Positions 1 through 7,264 of a stretch of 64,000 nucleotides of DNA are shown here, in pieces. The position numbers and the translations under genes were made by a program. The notes under the pieces were generated by a model. The model worked only from the letters and a program-made list of their open reading frames with translations, made no database searches and was not told the DNA's origin. Position 1 is the stretch's first letter. The number at the start of each line of letters is the position of its first letter. This DNA comes from Pseudomonas sp. CCI4.2 (GTDB lineage: Bacteria; Pseudomonadota; Gammaproteobacteria; Pseudomonadales; Pseudomonadaceae), in contig NZ_CP133781.1 of the NCBI RefSeq assembly GCF_034350045.1, forward strand, positions 4,886,501-4,950,500. The letters run 5' to 3'.

Positions 1-330
1 GTTGCCGTTGGCCTAATTGATTGGCTGGCGCTCAACGTCTTACCTCTTGGCGTGCCTGCGCACTTGCAGATCTGGATGAGCAGCGCTGACTACATCCACG
101 CGTCAGCCCATTTGAATACCATGGTTTACCAGCATCCGGAAAGGCGCGGAAAAACCTTGCCTTGGAAGCTTCGTACCAAGCTGATGTGCAAGCTTCTTGC
201 CGGGGATATGGGAATTGACGTTCTGCACGCAATGCGCCCGCAGTTCGAATTGCGGACGGACATAGGCGAAATCCCAGACGACCTGATGAAGGAGTTTAAG
301 AAGACGTCGGCGCTCAGGACTTGGGGATGA
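1..330 (+). CDS. Unknown protein, C-terminal part (cut by window edge)
   Basis: An open frame enters from the left edge and ends in TGA at 328-330, giving at least 109 residues. An internal ATG at 52 is not likely to be the start, because the frame is open and protein-like from base 1 (begins VAVGLIDWLALN). The visible part is basic and has no signal peptide or clear membrane helix. I do not recognise the family. It is followed by insertion-sequence debris, so it may belong to a mobile element, but nothing visible proves that. Confidence 0.45.
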   Translation, partial: VAVGLIDWLALNVLPLGVPAHLQIWMSSADYIHASAHLNTMVYQHPERRGKTLPWKLRTKLMCKLLAGDMGIDVLHAMRPQFELRTDIGEIPDDLMKEFKKTSALRTWG

Positions 331-408
331 ATGTGCATCATTGATGGCACGCCACAGGTAGTGCCACCCGTAGCGCTGCTGTAGCCTAACCATGACTCGC
401 TAGGCGAG

Positions 409-496
409 TGGTCAAGTCGAATGCAAATGCCTGGTCAAGTCCGGTGCAAACAACTGGTCAAGTCGAATGCAAACGGGTGGTCAAGTGGAGTGCAAT
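409..496. repeat. Four tandem copies of a 23-bp repeat
   Basis: A unit of the form TGGTCAAGTCGAATGCAAA plus four variable bases starts at 409, 432, 455 and 478, an exact 23-bp period. Copies 1 and 3 match over 19 bases; copies 2 and 4 differ at two or three positions. Nothing is coded here. Regular direct repeats like these are typical of transposase-binding arrays at the ends of IS21-type elements (established knowledge). Assigning this array to such an end is inference. Confidence 0.7.
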
Positions 497-683
497 TTCC
501 CACTTACCAAAAATTAAACAATTTCACAGCTGCAATCACCGCTATGGGGCGACGCTGATCACGTCCTGCTCAGCGCCCAAGACCGCGATTAGATAACGCT
601 TTGGAGGGTAAAAGTTAGGTTCAGATGCTTTCGGGCAGCCGCTCCAAGGAGTGACTTCACCGAACGTGTTCACGATCCGCTTA

Positions 684-851
684 CGCGGCAAACGCGCGGC
701 AGCGCTGATGAGCCTGATCCAGTCGGCCAAGCTCAATGGGCATGACCCATAGGCTTACTTGAAAGACGTTCTGGCACGACTGCCAATGCAGCGGGCAAGT
801 GAGATCGCCGAGTTGTTGCCGCATAACTGGATGCCGCTGCGCAACCTGTGA
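684..851 (+). pseudogene. IS66-family transposase (TnpC) C-terminal remnant
   Basis: The frame reads RGKRAAALMSLIQSAKLNGH, then DP, a TAG stop, AYLKDVLARLP and a tail ending LLPHNWMPL. This matches the conserved C-terminal end of IS66 TnpC, where the position of the stop is normally Tyr (DPYAYL). Only about 55 codons of a gene of roughly 500 codons remain, and the amber codon at residue 24 inactivates even that. No IS66 orfA/orfB or intact ends are visible. It shows that this edge of the accessory region has been hit by, and has lost, an insertion sequence. Confidence 0.75.
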
Positions 852-869
852 TCCCATTCGGTTACGTAG

Positions 870-1439
870 TTAAGAGGTGGGCCGCGCGTTTGATGCCGTC
901 AGTGATTGTACCCACTGGGTCTTCGTGAGCCCGTAGCATTTCCCTTCCTGAGGCGCCGTCGAAAGGTTCAGCACCGCGTCATACAGATGTACTGCGCCAA
1001 GCTTCATTGTGGCTGTCTGCGATCTGATATTCGTGGGAGCGATGTGAAAGTACACGATGTCAAAAACGGTGAAAGCATGCTCAACCATCAGCTGTTTTAG
1101 CTCACGATTCGCAGCACCACCCCATTTGGCGCGAATCAAAAATGTAAATCCGATGGCGATGCTATGAGGCAGGTCTGGCGGGGTGTAATAGCTCGACATC
1201 CCCACAATTTTTCCAGACTGTGTGTCGATGATAGTAAGCGCTGTTTTCGTTGAGAGGCGGGATGCGAAGTAAGGCTCGAAGATCTCCCGTTTGTATCGAT
1301 CCTTAGCCGGGTGGCTAGCCCATATCTCTGGATCACCAGCGGCGCCACACATACCCTCAAGGTCATTCTGATTGAGGGCGCGAAGTGTCAAAGTGGTTCC
1401 GCGTAGGGTGGGCTGGCAATCGAAAGAGTGTGCAAGCAT
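870..1439 (-). CDS. GNAT-family N-acetyltransferase (RimJ/RimL-like)
   Basis: A 189-residue protein with the layout of single-domain GNAT enzymes that acetylate a protein N-terminus or a small amine with acetyl-CoA. Residues about 11-60 have the LRGTTLTLRAL opening typical of RimJ/RimL relatives. A central strand (SIAIGFTFL) is followed by the acetyl-CoA loop region (KWGGAANRELKQLMVEHAF). The C-terminal part has the NIRSQTATMKLGAV helix usual in this subgroup. The substrate cannot be predicted. It is a single gene on the minus strand beside IS debris, with no evident partner. The start at 1439 is the first ATG of the frame and fits the family length. Confidence 0.75.
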   Translation of the reverse strand: MLAHSFDCQPTLRGTTLTLRALNQNDLEGMCGAAGDPEIWASHPAKDRYKREIFEPYFASRLSTKTALTIIDTQSGKIVGMSSYYTPPDLPHSIAIGFTFLIRAKWGGAANRELKQLMVEHAFTVFDIVYFHIAPTNIRSQTATMKLGAVHLYDAVLNLSTAPQEGKCYGLTKTQWVQSLTASNARPTS

Positions 1440-1860
1440 GGCTTAATCCAATCCTGACTGGAGGTTAGAACGCTAGCCTAGAGCCTTTATGGGTGAGGGA
1501 TTCATAAGCCAGAAGAGCTTTTTATTTATCACCTCGAATCGCTGAGAGCAAGGCTGGAGCAGAATTCCGGTAGATGTCTGACCTTCGCGACTTCTTTCAT
1601 AGGTCATTTTCGGTAAACCATCATCTAGTTAATCTCGTAAGGCGTGTTCGGCGGACGCTTACGACCACGTCGCTGAACGTTATGCTTAACCTGCAATACG
1701 TCGCTCATCCGGGTGGCGTGCGGGATGTACAGAATGGCGTAGTGGCAGGTTTGCAAATTCAGCCGCAGTTCTCGCCCCTTGGCGACCGGACGTAGTGCCA
1801 AGGTAGCAGGACGTAAAGTTTGCTAGGCTTGGCCTTCACCTTAAAACAAGAGACAGCGTT
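1440..1860. other. Intergenic, nothing recognised
   Basis: About 420 bases between divergent genes. A 73-codon open frame at 1574-1795 has no family resemblance, and its composition is no better than chance, so it is not called. The stretch must hold the promoters for both flanking genes. A purine-rich AAGAGACAGCG just before 1861 could serve as the ribosome-binding region of the peroxidase. Confidence 0.4.
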
Positions 1861-2412
1861 ATGACCCAGAACCTCTATCAAATTCCGGTCAAATCCATCA
1901 CTGGGGACTCAACAACACTGGCGCCGTTCGAAGGCAAAGTGCTGCTTGTCGTCAACGTCGCCTCGAAATGTGGCCTCACGCCGCAGTATGAGGGTCTGGA
2001 AAAGCTTTATGAAGCCAAGCGCGCTGAAGGTCTGGAAGTGCTCGGTTTTCCGGCGAATAACTTCAACGAGCAGGAACCTGGCAGCGAAGCCGAAATTCAG
2101 GAATTTTGCAGCCTGAATTACAGCGTGCAATTCCCGCTGTTCGCCAAAATCTCTGTTGTGGGCTCGGACAAGCACCCCCTTTATCAAGCGCTAACAACCG
2201 CTCTACCCGATGCGACGGGTGAAGGCCCAATGCGCGAAAAACTGTTGGGCTATGGCATCACTGCAAACCCAGCTCCGGAAGTGCAGTGGAATTTTGAAAA
2301 ATTCCTGATCGGTCGCGATGGTCAAGTGGTTGCGCGTTTTGCGCCTGATGTGACGGCGGATGATCCACGGATGGTCGAAGCGGTTGAGAAAGCGCTGAAA
2401 GCAGGTGTTTGA
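1861..2412 (+). CDS. Glutathione peroxidase-family thiol peroxidase
   Basis: A 183-residue cytosolic peroxidase that reduces hydroperoxides using a thiol donor (glutathione or thioredoxin). The peroxidatic cysteine lies in NVASKCGLTPQY (Cys37). The second family motif is present as GFPANNFNEQEPGS at about 61-74, and the third as VQWNFEKFLIGRDG at about 140, which carries the Trp and Asn of the active-site tetrad. The length is normal for the bacterial non-selenium (Cys) type, and the start ATG is clear. The gene is monocistronic, with no neighbour that informs its regulation. Because it sits left of the dusA att debris, it may be core or cargo; the sequence does not decide. Confidence 0.9.
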   Translation: MTQNLYQIPVKSITGDSTTLAPFEGKVLLVVNVASKCGLTPQYEGLEKLYEAKRAEGLEVLGFPANNFNEQEPGSEAEIQEFCSLNYSVQFPLFAKISVVGSDKHPLYQALTTALPDATGEGPMREKLLGYGITANPAPEVQWNFEKFLIGRDGQVVARFAPDVTADDPRMVEAVEKALKAGV

Positions 2413-2841
2413 TCGTTGAGCAAAAAGACCCACCGATAACGGCGTTAGCGGTCAAGTAGCGTCCAGGTCCGACGTTTCAGCATGTCCAGAAATGTTCGCA
2501 CCTTGACGCTCAACAAGCGCCTCGAATGCTAGAGGGCCCCACTCCATCCTAGAGTAAGGGTGAAGTGGCGGAACGTGGTGGGACGTAGATGAAGGGTTGA
2601 GTTACAACAGGCGCCAACCCAATACCCGTGACAGAAAAGTTTCGACCCGCCAACCCATGATCCCGACTTCAGCCCGAGACGGTGAAGTTGAGGTAATAGT
2701 CCCTGAAGCAGCGGCTCCGCGAGAGTTTGTCAAATTATGGAACGACGTTTCGAACTGATTAAGATCTATTGTTGAGCTGCGCCTACTCTTTTGAAAATTG
2801 AAGCTATAGTCCTGTCTCCTTCATTTTCATCGGATGAAAAC
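2413..2841. other. Intergenic, nothing recognised
   Basis: About 430 bases without a convincing gene, repeat or hairpin. The frame of the next gene opens upstream with a TTG at 2791, but the likely start is the ATG at 2842, so the stretch is treated as non-coding. Confidence 0.35.
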
Positions 2842-3540
2842 ATGAGCACTGGAAGCAGTCAGCAGTCCCCCGCCTACGCCCTGATACCTTTTACGGGTTA
2901 TTACTCCCTGGACGCACAGGCCGGCTCGTTCCTCATGGTCGATACGCATGAAGAATGTACGATTTCCCCCGCCGGTGGTTCCCTTACCTGTGAGTATTTC
3001 GGCAAGATCACGCTTTCCCCCGATGGCAAAACCTCAGAAGTTTTTCCGCTAGGAACAGGTTGCACCTTCGATGGCAATACCCTGCTCATCAATGTTGGTG
3101 AGACGCTCGCTAAACTCACTTTTTCCAATACATCGGGCACCAGCTCGGTGTCGGGCACAATCAACGACAACCCTGTGGCCGGCTCTACACCGTTCGGCCC
3201 GGTCCAGCTCTCACTGTGGACCGGGACCTATTACCTGCAACAAGCAGCGGTTCAGCATGGCGGGTTGCTGGAGTACCCCTATACAGCGACTTTGCAGGTC
3301 AATCCTGACGGCACAATGCTATTTGCTGCAGATCACATCAACCTGACTCCGGTACCCAAGTATTGGTACGACTATGGAATGTTTGTCATCGGGCTGATGC
3401 TCGATCCCAACGCTCCAGAAATTCCATCGATCCTTTACGAAATGGGCACATCGTCTGGCTGGGGTCGTGTGGCAGGTACTGCTATAGGCGGCACCTTATT
3501 GGTCAGTATTCAATTGCAGGAACCCGCGCCGCATCTGTGA
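2842..3540 (+). CDS. Hypothetical beta-rich protein
   Basis: A 232-residue protein of unknown function. The frame can be extended to a TTG at 2791, but MSTGSSQQSPAYALIPFTGY is the more natural start. It is rich in Ser, Thr, Gly and aromatic residues, with two regions that look repeated in design: FTGYYSLDAQAGSFLMVDT and LWTGTYYLQQ, each opening with a Gly-Tyr-Tyr type strand. That suggests two related beta-sandwich or lipocalin-like halves. There is no signal peptide, no membrane helix and no catalytic motif I can name. The gene stands alone. It could be an orphan accessory gene. Confidence 0.6.
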   Translation: MSTGSSQQSPAYALIPFTGYYSLDAQAGSFLMVDTHEECTISPAGGSLTCEYFGKITLSPDGKTSEVFPLGTGCTFDGNTLLINVGETLAKLTFSNTSGTSSVSGTINDNPVAGSTPFGPVQLSLWTGTYYLQQAAVQHGGLLEYPYTATLQVNPDGTMLFAADHINLTPVPKYWYDYGMFVIGLMLDPNAPEIPSILYEMGTSSGWGRVAGTAIGGTLLVSIQLQEPAPHL

Positions 3541-3932
3541 CGTTGGCAGAGGCTAATGGCCCTCGGTGTGGGAGGTCGATCCGCTATGGACGATCCTGCG
3601 CTGGGGGCCTGCGTTAAAGGCAACCGACCGTTTGGCTCCTGAACCAGCCCCCGCCTATTGGAAGACAATTGCACTATCTTGGCTGCAGCTCATTCGACGC
3701 AAAACCTTAAAAGCCTGATCGCAAACATATCAAGCAGGTAGGCGCCCCTACAGACGGCCTCCGGTCCGTAATGGTCAGCAGCGAATACTCGCCTCTAAAT
3801 CGTAACCGTCCGGCGGGGTCAGCGTCCTGACCCTGACGCCATAAGCTTTACGCCCTCTGCCTAAACGCGACTTCTAATGAACAGCTTTCTGGGGTTAACT
3901 GGCCCTTAAAATAACGCCGAGGCCCTCTAACT
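3541..3932. other. Intergenic, nothing recognised
   Basis: About 390 bases with no open frame of credible composition and no clear terminator. It presumably holds the promoter of the exporter gene that follows. Confidence 0.35.
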
Positions 3933-4553
3933 ATGCCTATTGCTGACAACCTTATTGCGTTTACCTTCGCAGCGACGCTGTTAACCATCACGCCTGGCCT
4001 AGACACCGCTTTGATATTGAGAACCGCTACAGTGGAAGGAAAGCAGCAGGCTTTTCGTGCCGCACTGGGCATCAATACCGGTTGCTTGCTGTGGGGTGCC
4101 GCTGTGGCGTTTGGACTAGGCGCACTCATTGCGGTATCAGAACTAGCGTTCAACATCTTGAAATACTGCGGTGCTGGTTATCTAGCTTGGCTCGGGCTGA
4201 ACATGCTTTTGCGTCCGCGCAACTCGTTGTCGCCTGTCGAGACGGCATCAATGCAAAGTCATAATTGGTTTCTTAAGGGAATGATAGGAAATATCCTAAA
4301 TCCCAAGATTGGTATTTTCTATGTCTCTTTTCTGCCCCAGTTCATTCCCCAAGGCCAGCCATTGGTTGCCTGGACGTTTGCCTTAGTAAGCATTCACGTC
4401 GTAATAGGGGTGCTATGGTCGATAATTCTAATCGCCGCGACCCAGCGCCTGGCCAGAATATTGCTGAGTAAAAAAGTAGCCACATGGATGGATCGTGCGA
4501 CGGGAATGATCTTCATTCTTTTTGCCGCGCGTCTTGCGTTCAGTAAACGTTAA
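3933..4553 (+). CDS. LysE/RhtB-family amino-acid exporter
   Basis: A 206-residue inner-membrane protein of the LysE/RhtB translocator family, which exports amino acids or derivatives. The N-terminus NLIAFTFAATLLTITPGLDT carries the family's conserved TPGLD motif after helix 1. Further hydrophobic helices follow at about 37-65 (FRAALGINTGCLLWGAAVAF), 68-90, 115-140 (GNILNPKIGIFYVSFLPQF, the conserved NPK motif), 148-175 and 185-204. Length is normal. The substrate is not predictable. It is a single gene ending just before integrase debris, so it is the last complete gene left of the stacked dusA elements. Confidence 0.88.
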   Translation: MPIADNLIAFTFAATLLTITPGLDTALILRTATVEGKQQAFRAALGINTGCLLWGAAVAFGLGALIAVSELAFNILKYCGAGYLAWLGLNMLLRPRNSLSPVETASMQSHNWFLKGMIGNILNPKIGIFYVSFLPQFIPQGQPLVAWTFALVSIHVVIGVLWSIILIAATQRLARILLSKKVATWMDRATGMIFILFAARLAFSKR

Positions 4554-4627
4554 GTCGTTGAGAAACGCGACAGTAGAAATCATCTGCCCCCTGCCTACCA
4601 ACCTAAAATGCAAGTAGCGCGTCAGTA

Positions 4628-4842
4628 AGCGTCCGCCGAAGTTACCTTGCTTCGGTTCGCTCTCGCGATGGCGCCGGGTTGGTCCAACTCCGGCTCACAC
4701 GAACGCGTCCAAGCCTGCGCTGCCTGTTTCCGGGCGAAGGTCTTACTCTCTTGGTAGACTTGCACTCCTTCACGCTGATTCGGATTGGAGTGGGATAGCT
4801 GGCCGTTGCATCGTCCCGTTTTTTGATCCTGATAGTTGCCAA
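4628..4842 (-). pseudogene. dusA-type integrase, 5' remnant 1
   Basis: Reading leftward from about 4842, the sequence encodes LATIRIKKRDDATASYPTPI. After a one-base frameshift near 4775 it continues VQVYQESKTFARKQAAQAW and then ELDQPGAIARANR. This parallels the first 80 or so codons of the intact integrase at 41973-43103, which reads MATIRKRSRADGTVSY, then LQVYQESQTFARKQAAQAW and ELDQPGAIERANR. The start is TTG rather than ATG, and everything after ANRSK is missing. It lies directly upstream of a dusA 5' fragment, just as the intact integrase lies upstream of dusA. It is the right-hand end of an older, mostly lost element. Confidence 0.85.
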
Positions 4843-4943
4843 ATCGATTGGGTACGCGCCAGTTTTGAATGAGTATATTGCACCATCAAGTTTGAAAAAC
4901 GTTCGAAACCACCCTGAAACCCGCCATAAACACGTAGAGCAAA

Positions 4944-5036
4944 ATGTTACCGAAATCAGCTCCATACCCAGTAAACACAAGCTCTACATTATCAAGACGC
5001 TTCAGCGTTGCGCCTATGATGGATCGGACCCGCTAA
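4944..5036 (+). pseudogene. dusA': Displaced dusA 5' fragment, copy 1
   Basis: A 30-codon frame reads MLPKSAPYPVNTS..., then RRFSVAPMMDRTR and TAA. The RRFSVAPMMD block is the N-terminus of DusA, as in the intact gene at 43206, which also starts after the same kind of A-rich leader (AGAGTAAAATG against AGAGCAAAATG). After the core the frame runs into element sequence and stops. This is the expected scar when an element integrates in dusA, supplies a new 5' end to the gene and leaves the old one at its far end. Confidence 0.88.
4998..5029 (+). repeat. att core copy 1 (within dusA 5' fragment)
   Basis: A 32-base core, from CGCTTCAGCGTTGCG to GGATCGGAC, that encodes RFSVAPMMDR. It matches the core at 6243-6274 at all but two positions and the core in intact dusA (43260-43291) at all but about four. 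The DNA to the right (CCCGCTAAGAATGCGCAGTG and on) also matches the DNA right of copy 2 but not dusA, so it is the left end of an element. Confidence 0.85.
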
Positions 5037-5168
5037 GAATGCGCAGTGCGGGAACAAAGGCCTGTGGGCGTTTTAGGCTTCTCTCGTAAAAGTTCGTACC
5101 AATCAACACCCCAGCGCCACTGGCTCGACCTTCCACGCGCACCTGACTCGCTTCAAGTCGGTCGGCGA

Positions 5169-5450
5169 CTATGCCTTCAACTCATCTGGCGTATGCGTCT
5201 TGAGCCAATCAGCTAAGGCGGCATTCATCCGGGTTTGCCAGCCAGGTCCAGATGCCTTGAATTGCGCCAATACATCGGGTTCAAGCCGAATCGTTATTCG
5301 CTCGCGAACCACGTCCGCCTTGGGTCTACCGCGCCGGATTAGTCGTGCACCCTTGAACTCGTCAGCCTGCTTAAAAAAAGCATCTGTGAGTTCGGGTGCA
5401 TCGTCTGGGTCAACCCAGGCGGCTTCGGTATTGCGCTTGTTCGCGTTCAT
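5169..5450 (-). CDS. brnA: BrnA antitoxin, copy 1
   Basis: A 93-residue type II antitoxin and autorepressor. It has the BrnA signature: DPDDAPELTDAFFKQADEF, then RRGRPKADVVRERITIRL with DVLAQFKASGPGWQTRMNAAL, a ribbon-helix-helix DNA-binding end in which GPGWQTR is diagnostic. It binds BrnT and represses the operon. It lies downstream of brnT and overlaps it by 41 bases, the usual toxin-first order of this family. The predicted protein is identical to copy 2 at 6716, so the two modules should cross-neutralise and cross-regulate. Confidence 0.9.
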   Translation of the reverse strand: MNANKRNTEAAWVDPDDAPELTDAFFKQADEFKGARLIRRGRPKADVVRERITIRLEPDVLAQFKASGPGWQTRMNAALADWLKTHTPDELKA

Positions 5451-5682
5451 TGGCTTTCCTCATAGAAATGATGCGACGAGCCCCGCCGCGAGGTGTCCAG
5501 ACAATTACAACCATGCGGCCAATCAACAGACCCACGGTGATAAAGCGGGCCTCTCCATAGTCCTCTCGTGTGTCTTCGCCAGTGAAGTGATGCCCGGCAA
5601 AAACGGCCCCAGCGTCAGCAAAATCAACGCCGCGCTCCATCAAAGTTTTGTCACGCTTGGCAGCATCGAAGGTAATTTGCAT
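5410..5682 (-). CDS. brnT: BrnT toxin, copy 1
   Basis: A 90-residue toxin of the BrnT family, RelE-like ribonucleases that block translation. Visible family features are the N-terminal FDAAKRDKTLMERGVDFADA (the usual F-D-x-x-K-x-x-x-N-x-x-x-H-G-V block), a central DYGEARFITVGLLIGRMVVIVW strand pair, and the C-terminal RRIISMRKANEREQAQY with the catalytic-type Arg-Ile-Ile-Ser-x-Arg motif. It differs from copy 2 at two residues (TRED against TRQD, and GGARR against GEARR). It is the first gene of a two-gene operon with brnA. Its start codon lies inside the operator palindrome and has no ribosome-binding site. Confidence 0.9.
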   Translation of the reverse strand: MQITFDAAKRDKTLMERGVDFADAGAVFAGHHFTGEDTREDYGEARFITVGLLIGRMVVIVWTPRGGARRIISMRKANEREQAQYRSRLG

Positions 5683-5717
5683 GCATTAATTGTATGCACA
5701 CAAATTCGTGGACGCAA
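5678..5717 (-). promoter_or_regulatory. brnTA promoter and operator, copy 1
   Basis: On the minus strand, TTGCGT (5712-5717) and TACAAT (5689-5694) are separated by exactly 17 bases, a good sigma-70 promoter. An inverted repeat at 5678-5698 (arms TGCATGCA and TGTATGCA, one mismatch, five-base spacer) covers the -10 box and the brnT start codon. The A of the ATG is seven bases after the -10, so transcription should begin at or next to it. BrnA is the expected repressor. Confidence 0.75.
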
Positions 5718-5733
5718 TGTATTTTGTCATGAC

Positions 5734-6001
5734 GATAATAAGACGGCCATCCACTGATCGTCCCGTGTTCGTTGGTGTGGCGTTGGGTGCCGGCTCGCCG
5801 CATTGATGATCGTTATGCGAAACGGGAGCGATTGGGCTCACCGCTGCGGACTTGGAGATGGTCCGCGACGGTTATTGAGGCACATATGTGAGTGAAAGCT
5901 TATGCGATTAATCGTTTTTGAGCACACGACCACTACTGGCTCATCATGCCCATTATCTGCAACAACGCTCACGGCCTGCAACCGGGCGCAAATATTGGTC
6001 A
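5734..6001. other. Inter-element debris
   Basis: About 270 bases between the first BrnTA repeat and integrase remnant 2. A short open stretch (RRIDDRYAKRERLGSPL...) ends at about 5888 but has no start, and I cannot assign it to a family. This is what little remains of the interior of the middle dusA element. Confidence 0.4.
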
Positions 6002-6144
6002 CTCCCGCCGCTTTAGCCAGGCCTGCGCCGTCTGCTTACGATCAAAGTCTCGGCTTCCTGATAAACTATGACACCGTTGCGCCGGAGACTGATCTGCGCC
6101 GGGTACTTGTTGCCGCCATTTTGTTCTTCCTTTGCGTATTCAAA
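6002..6144 (-). pseudogene. dusA-type integrase, 5' remnant 2
   Basis: Reading leftward, one frame gives EYAKEEQNGGNKYPAQISLR and then RNGVIVYQEAETL. After a frameshift at about 6053 it continues DRKQTAQAWLKRRE. This corresponds to residues about 10-55 of the intact integrase (GTVSYTVQIRL, GLQVYQESQTFARKQAAQAW, VRKRE), with clear divergence, so it comes from a different lineage than remnant 1. The rest of the gene is gone. It stands just upstream of dusA fragment 2, in the same relation as the intact integrase to dusA. Confidence 0.8.
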
Positions 6145-6188
6145 ACCCGGCTTAAAACACCCTAACCGCTATAAACCGACCATTTAAA

Positions 6189-6281
6189 ATGCCTCTAGAT
6201 ATTGCGTCCAGTTACCAGCACACAACACCTAGCCTCTCCCGCCGCTTCAGCGTTGCGCCGATGATGGATTGGACCCGCTAA
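6189..6281 (+). pseudogene. dusA': Displaced dusA 5' fragment, copy 2
   Basis: A 30-codon frame reads MPLDIASSYQHTTPSLSRR, FSVAPMMDWTR and TAA. The last part is the DusA N-terminal motif including the correct DWT. The first 18 codons differ from both copy 1 and the intact gene, as expected if each element brings its own dusA leader. Length and stop position match copy 1 exactly. Confidence 0.88.
6243..6274 (+). repeat. att core copy 2, likely left end of the intact element
   Basis: A 32-base core from CGCTTCAGCGTTGCG to GGATTGGAC. The following bases (CCCGCTAAGAATGCGCAGTG, then CGGGAACAAAGGCCTGTG) are shared with copy 1 and contain a short CCCGC...GCGGG inverted repeat. Paired with 43260-43291 it would bound a 37-kb element with the prophage and the cargo. 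Confidence 0.8.
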
Positions 6282-6364
6282 GAATGCGCAGTGCGGGAAC
6301 AAAGGCCTGTGAGTGTTTTAGGTTTCTCTCGTACCAGTTTCGTACCAATCACAACCAAGGAGTT

Positions 6365-6553
6365 ATGAATATGAAATGCCCTGTTTGTGGTGCGGCGGAA
6401 CTGATCCACGACACTCGCGACCTACCCTATACACACAAGGGTGAAAGTACTGTTATTGCTGCGGTGACTGGCGACTTTTGCCCGGCTTGTGCGGAATCCA
6501 TACTGGACGCAACTGAATCGGATCGGGTTATGCGTGAAATGCGCCACTTTTGA
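6365..6553 (+). CDS. YgiT/MqsA-type zinc-finger protein, orphan
   Basis: A 62-residue protein opening MNMKCPVCGAAELIHDTRDL and PYTHKGESTV, then CPACAESILDATESDRVM. Two CPxC pairs and the intervening PYT(H/F)KG block match the N-terminal zinc domain of MqsA (YgiT). Full MqsA has a second, helix-turn-helix domain that is absent here. It is either a truncated antitoxin or one of the stand-alone YgiT zinc-finger antitoxins that pair with a small toxin. No toxin gene precedes or follows it. The start has a perfect AAGGAG five bases upstream. It sits between att core 2 and the second BrnTA repeat; element B has no counterpart there. Confidence 0.75.
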   Translation: MNMKCPVCGAAELIHDTRDLPYTHKGESTVIAAVTGDFCPACAESILDATESDRVMREMRHF

Positions 6554-6715
6554 AACCAGTAAATGCAGCCATTGTTAACCCCGTTTTTATCTCAGGTATC
6601 GTTTGAGCCAAGCTCCGCCACCTGCAAGCTGCCGGCTTGGCTTGACCCCTCACCGCCCCAGCGCCACTGGCTCGACCTTCCACGCGCACCAGACTCGCTT
6701 CAAGTCGGTCGGCGA

Positions 6716-6997
6716 CTATGCCTTCAACTCATCTGGCGTATGCGTCTTCAGCCAATCAGCTAACGCGGCATTCATCCGGGTTTGCCAGCCAGGGCCAGAT
6801 GCTTTGAATTGCGCCAATACATCGGGTTCAAGCCGGATCGTTATTCGCTCGCGAACCACGTCAGCTTTTGGTCTACCGCGCCGGATTAGTCGTGCGCCCT
6901 TGAACTCGTCAGCCTGCTTAAAGAAAGCATCTGTGAGTTCGGGTGCATCGTCTGGATCAACCCAGGCGGCTTCGGTATTGCGCTTGTTCGCGTTCAT
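6716..6997 (-). CDS. brnA: BrnA antitoxin, copy 2
   Basis: A 93-residue antitoxin whose predicted sequence is identical to the copy at 5169, although the DNA differs at synonymous positions. This is a sign of purifying selection on both copies, or of recent separation. It overlaps the end of brnT by 41 bases. It is the antitoxin and autorepressor for the second module and should also recognise the first module's operator and toxin. Confidence 0.9.
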   Translation of the reverse strand: MNANKRNTEAAWVDPDDAPELTDAFFKQADEFKGARLIRRGRPKADVVRERITIRLEPDVLAQFKASGPGWQTRMNAALADWLKTHTPDELKA

Positions 6998-7229
6998 TGG
7001 CTTTCCTCATAGAGATGATGCGACGAGCCTCGCCGCGAGGTGTCCAGACAATTACAACCATGCGACCGATCAACAGACCCACGGTGATAAAGCGTGCCTC
7101 TCCATAGTCCTGCCGTGTGTCTTCGCCAGTGAAGTGATGCCCGGCAAAAACGGCCCCAGCGTCAGCAAAATCAACGCCGCGCTCCATCAAAGTTTTGTCA
7201 CGCTTGGCAGCATCGAAGGTAATTTGCAT
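6957..7229 (-). CDS. brnT: BrnT toxin, copy 2
   Basis: A 90-residue BrnT-family ribonuclease toxin with the same motifs as copy 1 and two residue changes (TRQD; GEARR). Its start codon is the left arm of a perfect operator palindrome. As part of a mobile element it may act as an addiction module that stabilises the island, or as an anti-phage module; the sequence does not tell which. The duplicate may make loss of either element less costly, because one BrnA can neutralise both toxins. Confidence 0.9.
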   Translation of the reverse strand: MQITFDAAKRDKTLMERGVDFADAGAVFAGHHFTGEDTRQDYGEARFITVGLLIGRMVVIVWTPRGEARRIISMRKANEREQAQYRSRLG

Positions 7230-7264
7230 ACATTAATTGTATGCACACAAATTCATGGGTGCAA
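7225..7264 (-). promoter_or_regulatory. brnTA promoter and operator, copy 2
   Basis: TTGCAC (7259-7264) and TACAAT (7236-7241) on the minus strand are 17 bases apart. A perfect inverted repeat (TGCATACA and TGTATGCA around a five-base spacer) occupies 7225-7245 and includes both the -10 and the brnT ATG (7227-7229). Six bases separate the -10 from the ATG, which implies a leaderless message. Confidence 0.8.

Larger units (their letters stand above)
5109..5733. repeat. 625-bp direct repeat, copy 1 (BrnTA module)
   Basis: This segment is repeated at 6656-7280 with a constant offset of 1547 bases and no gaps. The two copies differ by scattered single bases only. Each holds a complete brnT-brnA pair and its promoter. 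Similarity continues more weakly, with small indels, to about 5776 and 7338. Each copy follows an att core and its short shared flank, so the repeat is best read as the left-end cargo of two related dusA elements, not as a local tandem duplication. Confidence 0.9.

Noticed and set aside
409..496. CRISPR array
   Set aside because: The four units have only four-base gaps, far shorter than spacers, and no cas genes are present; no other array exists in the window.
1574..1795. 73-codon ORF between acetyltransferase and peroxidase
   Set aside because: No ribosome site, no family, composition near random.
1..4553. Left boundary att site of the oldest dusA element
   Set aside because: I searched by eye for another RFSVAPMMD-coding core left of 4628 and saw none, so the extent of the oldest element is left open.
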